Positions 22,175 through 32,700 of a stretch of DNA of 64,000 nt are shown here, piece by piece. The stretch is from Agrocybe praecox (taxonomy: Eukaryota > Basidiomycota > Agaricomycetes > Agaricales > Agrocybaceae). The translations under genes were made by a program, and so were the position numbers. The DNA lies in NCBI GenBank assembly GCA_964017145.1, contig OZ024851.1:868001-932000 (forward strand), read 5' to 3'. Below the pieces are notes generated by a model. It was not told where the DNA came from and did not search any database. It saw nothing but the letters and a program-made list of their open reading frames with translations. Position 1 is the stretch's first letter; every line of letters starts with the position of its first letter.

Positions 22175-22988
22175 ATTATATCTACACATGAATGTACTTG
22201 GGGAGTAGTATGGCCATAAATAGAAGAAAAAGAACGTCAATATTAGGTATGTGTGCAAAATTGGTGCAAAAGTATAACACACGACTTTGAGAGAAAAGAA
22301 CATACGAAATAGGTCAACCCGAAGAGTGTGAATTTCGATCTGAAAGCTCACAAAAATTAGGGAACTTGTAAAAGATATAATAAAGCAACTCTTTGTCCCG
22401 TCAACGAGAGACGATCACGGACCATACGCGGAAGAAAGTTGAAACCATCTCGATACGCTCTTTGAAGGAAAATAATACTGAAGGGGCCAAAACGAACACA
22501 CAGGATTGAATGGCACGCAAATTCCAACGAATGCATGGAGCCACGATCGAGGGACGAGAGGAAAGGTGACAGATGTTGGTGAGGAACGCATATATGTATA
22601 TGTATGGCAGCTTGGATATGGCTCTGTCGTACCAGGGTAATGTGATATGGACGGTGGGTTGCGGTGAGCGCGAAGCGGGATACACAACCGACGAATGCAA
22701 TGATTGGTGTAGTGGGTAAGAGGAGTCGATGAAGGTGTGTGCATCACCGGGTGGGAGTTTAGCCAGTTGAGCGTGAGGCCAAAGAGAGGGGTCGTGATAG
22801 GAAGCGGGGGATGCATGTCTTGCGCTTTCCGAGTCTGGGTCCATCGGCGGGATGGGAAGGCAATGATGCTACGAAACTGTGGAGCACAAGAGGGGTTGGT
22901 AAAGGGGATCCAAAGCCCTAATGTTTAGTATCCCGCACTGTTAGGGTCGAAATGTAGAAGATCATATACATCGTGCTTGAGAAGTTTA
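22175..22988. other. ~0.8-kb block present only in duplication copy 1
   Basis: Copies 2 and 3 run directly from GGGTCTCCAGGTATGACTCA to ACTGGAAGCCCTGTACTTCA (36918-36950 and 50783-50815). Copy 1 has about 0.8 kb between the same anchors. It contains no recognisable ORF or inverted ends. It is either an insertion in copy 1 or a deletion shared by copies 2 and 3. Confidence 0.6.
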
Positions 22989-23968
22989 TGAAGACCAAGA
23001 AAGATTCATACACGAACTGGAAGCCCTGTACTTCAAGATCAAGGCGGCATTATCACCGTTCACAGGCTGGGATCTCGGTCAGAGTCTCGTTTCAAAGTCA
23101 GCCGTCATTGAATATTGAATAACAACATCCGGTATGGCGCAGCTTGAGGCCCCGGTTAATGATAATCGATAGCCTTCCACTCAATTCGGTCAATTTCTTC
23201 CGTCATCCCACTTCCTATCGAGCATCCGCATGGGAATCTCTGTTGCCATTGCTCTTCTCTAATTGCTTAGCGCTTATTTCCCATTCGACACACTCCGTGG
23301 ATCGTTATATTGATTCCTTCCGTCGTAGGCTCTATTTTTCACTGTCCCTTCCACGTTATCTCACTCTTGCACCGTTCCTGCTCTTCCGAGCGTGTCTTTC
23401 GCATGCGCGTCGTCGTTCTTCCTCCATTTCTCCATTCACCGGCACCTGCTGTCGCGTTTATGATACCATCACACCTACCTTCCCCTTCATCTCACTTGTC
23501 CCTACGTTCATTTTACGATCTCATAGCATACAGCCAAACGTTCTCCTCTTCTCCTCTTCCACTTCCCGCACCTTGTCGTCTTTCTCTTCTCCGATTTCTG
23601 CTCTCTCGCCAGCCCCCTATCGTACCTTCTCTATTTTCTCTATTCTTTGGTCCCTTAATCACTTCTCTCTTCGGTCTCCATCGTCCTTCGACTCCGTTCC
23701 CCTCAGTTCTCCCCTCCGTGTCTGGTGTCTCGCGTCTCGCATGCCTCCCGCAATGTTCTATGTTCTATGTTCGATATTCGCCGTGTCACAATCTATCAGA
23801 CACCACTCTCACGAAACTCCAGCAACTGGTATCTCGAGTCGATGAATCACTTCCTCGGTCAACTCTGGGTCTTATCCTATCCTTCTCTCACTCTCTCCAC
23901 TTCCGTCTTTCTTTCTTTTATTCCTGCCTGTTGCCCTCCGTTTCTTTTTAGCTTCATCCGTCATCCTC

Positions 23969-23995
23969 CGTCGTCGTCGTCGTCGTCGTCGTCGT
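23969..23995 (+). repeat. (CGT)n microsatellite
   Basis: A perfect run of about nine CGT units. Confidence 0.9.
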
Positions 23996-25843
23996 GGCAT
24001 CGTATTGTGCGTCCGAGTTCCGCTCGTCCGATGCGCTCGTTATTTTTTTATACACTAGTTTTATCTAATCCAATCCTTGCATGTTTGAGTATTTTTGCTA
24101 TTCTATATTTATATTTGTGTGTTTCTGTATGTGCGTGCGTACGTACGATACGGAATTGAATGAATCGAGGATGTCAATGGTCGAGGCCTAGGTACTTTAA
24201 TCGATTCATACTGGCGTATGTGTCGTCGTCGAAGCATGGAGTACGAGGGTGAGTAAGACCGTGGAGGAAAAAATGTAGAAAAAGTCTTGAAATAGGGAAT
24301 GTCCATTGTTGTCGCGTCATCATTATCAGTTGATTACCAGTATGAAGAAACCAAATAACGGAGAACTTTCAACTAGGATGTAGCGCCTCCCGGAATATAG
24401 GAAGATAGAATTGTGATCAACTTCTGGGTTTCCGATGGCACCAGGGACGCTCAAATGCTTTTCGAAACTCATAGACGTGCTATCTAACCAAACCAGATTC
24501 GTAATCGCAGGTTTACAAGCAGGGAAAGAAAAAAGATATCATAAAGAACAGTAATGGTAGTCGACAGTAGACAGGGACAATCAAGATAGGCGGACGCTTG
24601 AACGAGAAAGAGCTTTGAGATCAGATGGATATGGGTGAAATAAGCATATATTTACGTCGTAGGCGCGGATTGGCTTGAAGACGTTGGTTGGGCTGTTGTG
24701 CTCAGTGGAGTGAGTTGAGTTGAGTTAGGGACGACGACGAAGAGGCGCAGGCGGCACTTATGAATGCTGGGAAGAAAACGACGTTGGAAGTGGTGTGGAA
24801 TTTGAGACGAGGAATCTGTTTTAAAAAACAGAAGTTTATAAAAAGACCAAATTAGATCATTATTGGGGTATGAAAAATGAAATAATAGAAAGAAAAAGGT
24901 AGTAAAGGCAAAATCCGAAATACAGTACAGACACGAATAATTCTTGTTCGAGGAGAGGAAGGAAGGAAGGAAAGAAAAAGAGGACGGACAGCAAGGTCCA
25001 AAAAGATATCATGAAAATAGAAAGAGAGAAAAAGAGGGGAAGAGAAATACAGACATTGGAAAACAGAAATCCGGCTAGTCACAGATATCGGATCAAGCGC
25101 GTCGCAGAAAGCAATTTGCAAAAAGAAAATAAATAAACCTCGCCGGCGCCCCTCGTCCCCAACCATGCACAACTGCGTTCACCAACGCCCCACGGCGGCC
25201 CCGGATCACTTATCCCTCCTAGCCCCGACGATTTTATATTCATTTTTCCTCCTTCCACCTCCATCCACCACCTCCTCGCACTTCGATCGAATCCCCGAGG
25301 CAACATCGTCGAATACCCAAGGAATGCGACAGTCCGAAGTTACGAATGAGTCGGAACGGAACGTGACGTGGCAGCGCAGGCAAGTCTAGGTGTTTGTTAT
25401 AAAGGTAGGATAAATATTTCGACTGACGAGTGTGTGACTGCGCGTGTGTTTGATGCTGCAGGAGTTTGTGGATGTGGATGCAAGTGGGCGTGTGCATGTA
25501 TGTAGGCATGTTTGGGCATAAGGATAGGCACTTGATGGGTGACGACGACGACGACAAAGAGATGATGGTGGAGGGTGATGAGAATTTGGAGTCCTGCGTA
25601 AGGATGGCCAATTATTGGTGATGCTGGGTTGCTTATAACAATATATATATTCCATTCGTTGGCCACCCAAGCACGAGTAGCCGAAAGGTCCACACGCCTA
25701 TAAGCGGGAGAAAAAACTTCAGTTCGTACGTTCGATGGCCCGGACAAAAGGTAAGAACACGAGAAAAAGAATTAAGAGGATACCAGGTGTTGATGTACGA
25801 GCCCACTCTCGACACCAGCAGAAAACGCGGATCGAAAAGAACG

Positions 25844-25910
25844 AAGAAAGAAAGAAAGAAAGAAAAAGTCGGAAGAAAAGAAAGAAAAGAAAGAAAAGAA
25901 AGAAAAAAAA
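25844..25910 (+). repeat. (GAAA)n microsatellite
   Basis: An imperfect GAAA/AAAG run of about 65 bp; it makes a Lys-rich frame that should not be read as a protein. Confidence 0.85.
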
Positions 25911-26509
25911 TACGTACTGCCTCAACGTAACTCCTCAAATTTCCCTTCAACCTTCTATATCCAAGCTATACATATCGTTCGGCCTATCCAACCTCGTCGG
26001 CTCGACGCTGAACCGCATTTCATTCCCAGCGTCCTGCAATAGATCGCCATATGCTGGTCCGACCGCGCCAGAGCCAGAGCCAGTGGTGAAAAGGAATGGC
26101 CCCTGTCCAGGCGATGACAGGTGTTATAGCATCAACGCCGGAAGATGCCACAAGCCCACCAGTCGAGGGCAGAGGGTCGCCAACAACGACGGAATGTTCG
26201 TCATCGAATGCCAGTGGGATGACGCTGCAGCCGATGTGGGAGGAACACCGGACGCGACGTGGGAAGACTGCCTCCTCATCAACAGTACACGAAGCCTCCC
26301 GCCCGTCAAAGAACGTCTCAGACGGAAAGAGAAGTGGTAATCCGGACTTATCGACACCGTTGGAAGCTGCACTACCCATCATGGTGATCACTGCTAACCC
26401 TGACGGTCTTCTTCGTGCTGAACCAGACGGAACGACGACTGCATCCTTAAGTGGCAACCACCTGAACATGAGGAGCAACTCTCCTATTCGCAATAGGTGT
26501 CTAACTCTG

Positions 26510-27950
26510 GCTCGTCTGAGCCTGGATAGGTGTACTATCTTTATCAACATCCGCGTCCTCCGTGCTAGGCGTAACAGGATACGAAGGAGCAAGGCTTTCC
26601 CTGCCCTTCAACTTGCTCATGAGCCACTGCATAATCTTCTTCGCCTTGCTCGTCGACGCCTGCATGCCCGCCCTTTCACCCGCCGTCATCGGCACATCGC
26701 CAAAGTCCTATGAAGAATGTGGCCGAGTTCGCAGCTGAAGACGAGGCGCTGGAAGGAGCTGCATAGTTCGTTAACGATGCAGATATGTTCGCGTTCATGG
26801 ACGTCGAACGTGCAGCTGCACCCCGTGCGAATGGCATGGAGGTGGGCATTGGTGGTTGTAAACTGGCGTTGGGGTTCTCGGCTGTAGCTGGTACGGCGGT
26901 AGTACTTCCCAAGGGATATACAGAGCTAATGGACGTCTTCTGGTTCTGCGATCGACTCCTAATAGACCTGCCAAGAGGCCCCACGTCAACCATAACGGTG
27001 GAGGAAACATTCGATTCTGCTCCAGCGGAAACTGCAGATACGGGCGTGGCAGGGACAGCCGAAGCCGTCGTCCCAGGTATTTCAACAGGAGGAACCGACA
27101 CAGGCGCTGGTGCTGGGGATGATGCACTCGGAACCGTAGGCACTCGATAAGCTGTCGGTGGTCCTGAACCACTGCTACTGCAGAGGCAAGCCAGGCACGG
27201 CCTTCTCATCTGTAAAACTCTGTTTGTGCTCATCTTTCTCCTTCCTTGAACTAGAGCTCCTCAGGCCTAGCCCTACTTGGCTGCCCTCCTTCCTTGTCCC
27301 TTTGGCTCCGAATCGTAATCGACCTGGATGGTATGTCTGAACGTTCCTATTTTGTGGTGTACTAGCTGGCTGAAGTTTATTACCAGCCAGCTTGGAAACG
27401 ACAGAAGGTGGAGAAGAAGTGAGGAGTAATATGGATGGGTCGCTGACGACGCCAGTAACGGGCGACGAAGGCGAGTTCTCGTACAGGTATTCTAGTTGGG
27501 TCGAACGGCTGCGAGTGGGCGTGGGTGCGGTGGTGCTGGTCTGACCAGCGACGGCGGTGGTAATGATCGGGGGAATGGGATTGGACGACGCCGACCTCTT
27601 GCTCCTCGCCTCCGGACGATGGCTCCGCGCCCTAGGTGTCGGCACGACGTTCGCATTGCCGCTGCCGCTTGGTGCTGTTGCATCCCGTGCTTCTCCAGAT
27701 CTTCCACCATCTTTCCAAACACGTTCGGCTGGCCGTCGGTCCAGCTTCAAATTGCGATGCACGGTTCTCTTTTTGGTCGATGTACCAGACACCCGAATGA
27801 GTTGGTAAAAGGATTTAGCGGCATCTATTTCGTGCAGGTATCGATGCGCGAAGATATGGTCGAATAAATCACCTCCAGAGGGGTGTTCCATGAGTGTACC
27901 GATGTATTTGTCGGGTTCGATGATCTCGTATAGTTGGACCATTTGAACAT
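26510..27950 (-). pseudogene. Decayed Snf1/Kin4-type (CAMKL) protein kinase
   Basis: After a splice acceptor at 27951 the minus strand reads VQMVQLYEIIEPDKYIG, then MEHPSGGDLFDHIFAHRYL, matching the hinge and alpha-E region of Snf1/Kin4-like kinases. Near 27762-27740 the catalytic loop reads VHRNLKLD, so the catalytic Asp of HRDLK is Asn. A one-base frame change lies just before it. The activation segment (DFG) and the whole C-lobe are missing: the sequence jumps to low-complexity Ser/Pro/Thr-rich linker (27700-26700). Near 26650-26590 it reads TSKAKKIMQWLMSKLKGRES, a block typical of the C-terminal region of such basidiomycete kinases. The N-lobe is not found upstream. Lost N-lobe, altered Asp, deletion and frame change all point to a pseudogene. 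Confidence 0.7.
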
Positions 27951-28179
27951 CTACGAATGGAAAATTAGTCAGTAAGATAATTTTGAGAAGAAACATCGCA
28001 GGTTGGTGTGTACGAAAAGAGAACGAAAAGAAATGGTTGTTTGAAGGTAGGAAGCGAAAGTATGCTGCGGCTACTCTTCTACGAATGCTAGCGCCAACAA
28101 AGCGCGAGAATGGAGGTCCAGAAAGGATAGAAAAAAACAGAGCCAATGAAAAACATTTATTTGCAGGAAGAAAATACAC

Positions 28180-28797
28180 CTTTAGAACCTCATCCTAACG
28201 GTACTGTCAACATTACCCGTCCTGATCGATGATCAACCCCCGCGGTCTCCTCTCCCCACTGACTATGCAGACCGAGTTTGACCCTTCCAAACTGGTCTGC
28301 ATGAGCAAATCCGGCCCAAAAATGGTACGGCACAGATGAGCAGCCGCGTAAGCGAGGGCAGCTAGGTGTGCATACAGGTCCGGTATGGGTACCTGGGCAA
28401 GTGCTTCTGCGTTCGGATTGCCACTGGACTGATTCGAGTTGGGATGTGAGGTCACTAGCTGGCTGCGTTAGTGGTCCCGTTGCTTTGGAGAAAGAGAAAC
28501 GGCGGAGTGTTGCTGTTAACGTTTATAGGATGATCTTGGAGGTGTTGGCGGGCTCTGCGTCGGGAGCATGGCAAGACGGTGTACATGTGTCCTCCTGCGT
28601 CGTCGTCCTCGTCGCCAATAGTTCGTGAGAGGGGACGACTTGAGGAAGAATATTTGGGTCCTGCGAGCGGGGTGAGCCGTTAGGAGTGATGCAGATGGAC
28701 TAGACACGGGTTTACACGAAAAAAAGCATTATCGATATCATTCCCTTCCTTTTTCCTTTCCTTCTTTCATCTCTCTCCGTTTCTTTGTCCTCCACCT
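28180..28797. other. Short unique region before duplication copy 2
   Basis: A minus-strand frame (28455-28213) has no recognisable kinase N-lobe motif. The rest is pyrimidine-rich sequence running into the shared segment. No gene is supported. Confidence 0.35.
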
Positions 28798-29184
28798 CCC
28801 ATCAATACCCTCCGAGTCCTGTTCATTTGCGTCGTTGTATTACGCGTTTCGTACAGCTTCCTGTGCGTCCTCTGATCTTCTCATAGTTTTTCTGTAACGA
28901 CTACCTATTCCGCAATTTGACGCGTAGCGTTGAGATCGAAGAAAAGAGTCAAGGAAAAGGAAGGAAGTTATGGTCGGATACGAACAAACGTGATGTCATG
29001 TTGGGTTAGGGTTCGGATCAAAACCTGTGTCAAATTTCCGTCGGACCGTCGCACTCATGTCTGTCCTTCCATCATCAGCCATCGTCCGCTTGTCCTATTC
29101 GTCGCTTTTCGGTGATTTCGATGCGACCCTGTGCATGTCGTCCGCTTGTTTTATTCGCTCCTGTAAACGTTCACCCCGGACTCG

Positions 29185-29315
29185 GACAAGAGTTGGACCC
29201 GACTTACTTTTGTGAAGCAGGTCAGGCAACGATTCGGGCACTGGCACCCTCAACGCAAAAATGAACGCCTTGAGATGGATGCGACAATCAAACGCATTAA
29301 ACGTGACCTTCGGCA
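29185..29315 (+). pseudogene. Fragment of family-A 3' coding sequence upstream of copy 2
   Basis: Same remnant as at 14882-15003, with FVKQVRQRFGHWHPQR and ERLEMDATI readable. It is matched by coding sequence near 32572-32665 in the downstream gene. Confidence 0.85.
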
Positions 29316-29409
29316 CAATGACGTATCCGAGTTCCACTGCCCCGGGCTCACTTCCACTGGGGTGCACGAGTTGCTTCCACTACCACACCTTTATAATTAG
29401 TGTATACTC

Positions 29410-29711
29410 ATGGTAAACACGGTCTTGCCTCAAGGCAAGTTTCAGTTCATCAGGCTTGATGCCGTGACACTTGAATATATCCAAACACGTTGGGTACCAG
29501 CGTCTGGTGGCCATCGTTTGTTGTTCGGAAGGGCATTGGCGACACAACTTGTTTCAACCTCTCACTGCAAGGTATGCGTTCAGCTCAATTGTGGTACGTG
29601 CGACTGAAGCCAGCTAATTTCTAGGAGAATACAGTTATTTTCGATCGTAAAATTCCTCGGTATGCTTTTACCTACAGCTACCAGAACTGTCGTGATAATT
29701 CATGATTCTAG
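29410..29711 (+). promoter_or_regulatory. Spliced leader with possible overlapping upstream ORF, copy 2
   Basis: The ATG at 29410 opens a frame that, if the two leader introns (29572-29624 and 29660-29711) are removed, reads on without a stop for about 133 codons. It crosses the main ATG at 29712 in a different frame and ends at 29916. The main frame has an in-frame TAA just upstream of its ATG. Whether the upstream frame is translated is unknown. Confidence 0.45.
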
Positions 29712-32700
29712 ATGTCCACTGATCCAACTCAAAACGTCGGAACAACGCTTACTGGGGGCATACAAGACGTTGCAGCACTTCTACCTCTCCTCGGCACTGA
29801 TCAATGCGAGCAGCACGTCGGATCCGCTCTCCACGGCGGATATCTCTACGCTGCAGCTGCGCCTTTGTCAATCTTCGGGTGTCTTGGTATTGTCAAAGCC
29901 GGCATTTCCATCCTGATTTCCAGTATTTCCATCCCGACAATCTCCTTTTCTTTACACCCCTTCACTGTGACCTTCTTTAAAGAACAATGGTCAGGCGCTA
30001 GAACCCTCAACAATGCCGGTTTCAAACCTGCGGGGACCGTCGCTCCTCTAATAGCAATAGATGGGAAACGCTATAAGGCGGAGACACGACTTATACAGAT
30101 TCTTGATGAGAAGCACATCGACAACCCGGAGAATCTCTCGATTGAATGGAAATCCCGAGATTGGAACGTCTCGCTTGTCTTATTCACAATGGTTGCAGGT
30201 GTTATGAGTGGTACCCCTTACATCGCTCTTCTTTTGCAGAAGTCCGGGCCCTCATTGACGCATACGCCATGGATATTCCCCCTTCTTCGGACTATCGGCA
30301 GTTGCCTCACGGCTGTTTGCTGTCAGTTCCTCATTCAATCTCGCGTCATTTCTCTCATGAAGAATCGGATCGTCTTCATGGTCATGAATCGTGTTCTCAT
30401 TGATGATCTATCGAAACACAATAAAGTTGAGATGGACTCTTGGCTCAAACAATTTCTTCGATGGGATGTGGACCTTCCTGCTGAGGAATGTCTGTGGAGC
30501 CTTAAACAGTTTCTCTCCTCATCATTCACTCAACCAATGGATAGTGCCGACGAACTGGAAGATCATGCTTCTATCGCAATGTCGACACTTTCTTCTTCTA
30601 ATCCTCAAGATATCAGCAGGCAATCACAGGAGCTCCACGACGAACACCTCACTCAACCAATGGATGGTACCAACGAACTGGAAATGGGTAGTACCGACGA
30701 ACTGGAAGTGGATAGTGATGACGAACTGGAAGATTATACTTCTATCGCAATGTCGACACTTTCTTCTTCTAATCCTCAAGATATCAGCAGGCAATCACAG
30801 GAGCTCCACGACGAACACCTCACTCAACCAATGGATGGTACCAACGAACTGGAAATGGGTAGTACCGACGAACTGGAAGTGGATAGTGATGACGAACTGG
30901 AAGATTATACTTCTATCGCAATGTCGACACTTTCTTCTTCTAATCCTCAAGATATCAGCAGGCAATCACAGGAGCTCCACGACGAACACCTCACTCAACC
31001 AATGGGTAGTAGCAACAAACGGGAAGATCATACTTCTATCGCGATGTCGACAATTTCTTTTACTAATCCTCGAGATATCAGCAGGCAATTACAGAAGCTC
31101 CATGACGAACACTTCGCCAATCCTGCTTTCGACCATGCCTTCATGCTTATCTCATGGGTAATCCTTTGTCTTTCCCTTCCTGCTACCGTCGCTGGATATA
31201 TTGGATGCTTCACCTTAGTTAGCAACAGTCAAGAGAATGGTCCTTTGATTTGGCTGGGACTCGAAGCTGCGCTGTCTATCTTTCGGATTGTGGTTTGGGC
31301 ATCGAACCCAAGTTCGGACGAAGAAACGTACATTAATGTGAACCTGAAACTGACCGAGGATCAACCATTTGTCACTACAGAGAAAAATGACAAGGTTATC
31401 GAATCGACACGTACCCTTGCATTGGTTCCTGAACGTCGATTCCTCGAGTGGATTACTCCATATACCGGCCCACTGGAGCAATTTCAAAGTCCCGAAAATC
31501 TCGCCTTGTACTTCACACTCACGGCCACTGACGCTAAGCAGAAACGTCTGTACATGACAGTCTTTGACTTCAACAAGCGAATTGCAGTCACACTTCACAG
31601 AGAGCAAGAGGGATTCGTGTATGTTGGTGCTGATGTAACATTCAACGACATTGCCAGTGAAATGGAGGCTTTTTTGCAGTCAGTGATTGTTGAGAAACAT
31701 CCCTGGCGAACAAATGATGTCATCCTATTTGACAAACTAGTGAAGTATTACGAGTCCATAATGCATGCTCTCAATCGGACTCATCTCCACTCTCGAGCAC
31801 CGGACAACCCGCAACTGGATGCTCCTCCTATCACAAGAGCGACCCTTCGATGGAAATGGAGCCTTCTTCCCAAACAGAATGAATCCGACAATCAAAGTCG
31901 TGATCAGGGCCTGGAGCCTCCATCTGCAACTCAACATGATCAGTTATATCTCGATCGGGGATCCGAGCACCATCTCAAAACCAAGCTGATCAAACATTGG
32001 ACCCGATGGATTGTTGACGATATGAGAAATATACGGTCAGATGCGCAGAACGACTGTCATCACGCTTTAGCAGATGCAACTAGTGAAAAGGCAAAATGGG
32101 AGCTTACCGAGCTGGATTTCCAGTTGGCATGTGAGTGGACAAGGCGCGAACTGTCCCTCATTTCGTCGTCTATGAAATTAGAGGGCATTCTCAAACAGCG
32201 AATGGATGAATGCATTGATAAGGTTGCCAACGAACAGGGGAAGGGGCGGTTGAAGGAGTGGATGTCATCTGAGTTTGTAATTGGACAACGGAACCGATTA
32301 GAGAAGGAAAGAGAGGAAGCGAAGGAGCGGATGGAGAAGGAGATGAAGGGTGCAAATGAACGCGCTAAAGGAGAGGGACGGCCGTGGGGGGATCAGGAAA
32401 GGTTCTCTCCTCAGGACCAGTGGGATGCTGGATTGAAGTTCATTGACAAACAATGGTCAGCAGGTATCGAAGGCGGACATTCAGCGCTGGAGAATGCGGT
32501 ATATGAACTTGACAAACTGGTCAAAAAGGAAGCACCTCCATGGGCACTCTATGGCCTGGACGGGACCCGGCTCACTTTTGTGAAGCAGTTCAGGCAACGA
32601 TTCGAGCACTGGCATCCTCAACACGCAAATGAACGGCTTGAGATGGATGCGACAATCGAACGCATTAGCGAGGCGGACCGCGAACATCTGGATAATGCTT

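Larger units (their letters stand above)
14511..23149 (+). repeat. Segmental duplication, copy 1
   Basis: The sequence from just after the gap to about 23149 is collinear with 28798-~37053 and, in part, with 44604-~50915. It includes the leader, the family-A ORF, and a ~4.5-kb downstream tract. Compared with the other copies it has an extra block at ~22175-22988 and a ~35-bp extra piece near 23045. Homology stops at GCGCAGCTTGAGG. No terminal repeats or target duplications mark the ends. Confidence 0.9.
23150..26509. other. Unique inter-copy region with simple repeats, no supported gene
   Basis: A pyrimidine-rich plus strand (23150-24000) yields long Ser/Leu/Phe-rich frames that look compositional. 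The rest is AT-rich or low complexity. The 25.1-25.4 kb and 26.0-26.5 kb sections have open frames on both strands with no motif. Part of the latter may be the decayed 3' end of the kinase pseudogene. Confidence 0.35.

Noticed and set aside
14511..23149. The large duplicated segment as one giant transposon
   Set aside because: No terminal repeats, no target duplication, no transposase or polymerase gene. The copies begin and end at different points, which fits segmental duplication better.
23144..24159. Long overlapping plus-strand ORFs (up to 233 codons) as genes
   Set aside because: They lie in a strongly pyrimidine-rich tract, are open in several frames at once, and consist mainly of Ser, Leu, Phe and Pro with no motif.
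25735..26340. Lys/Arg-rich 201-codon ORF as a nuclear protein
   Set aside because: The basic N-terminal part is the translation of a GAAA microsatellite, and the rest is overlapped by open frames on the other strand.
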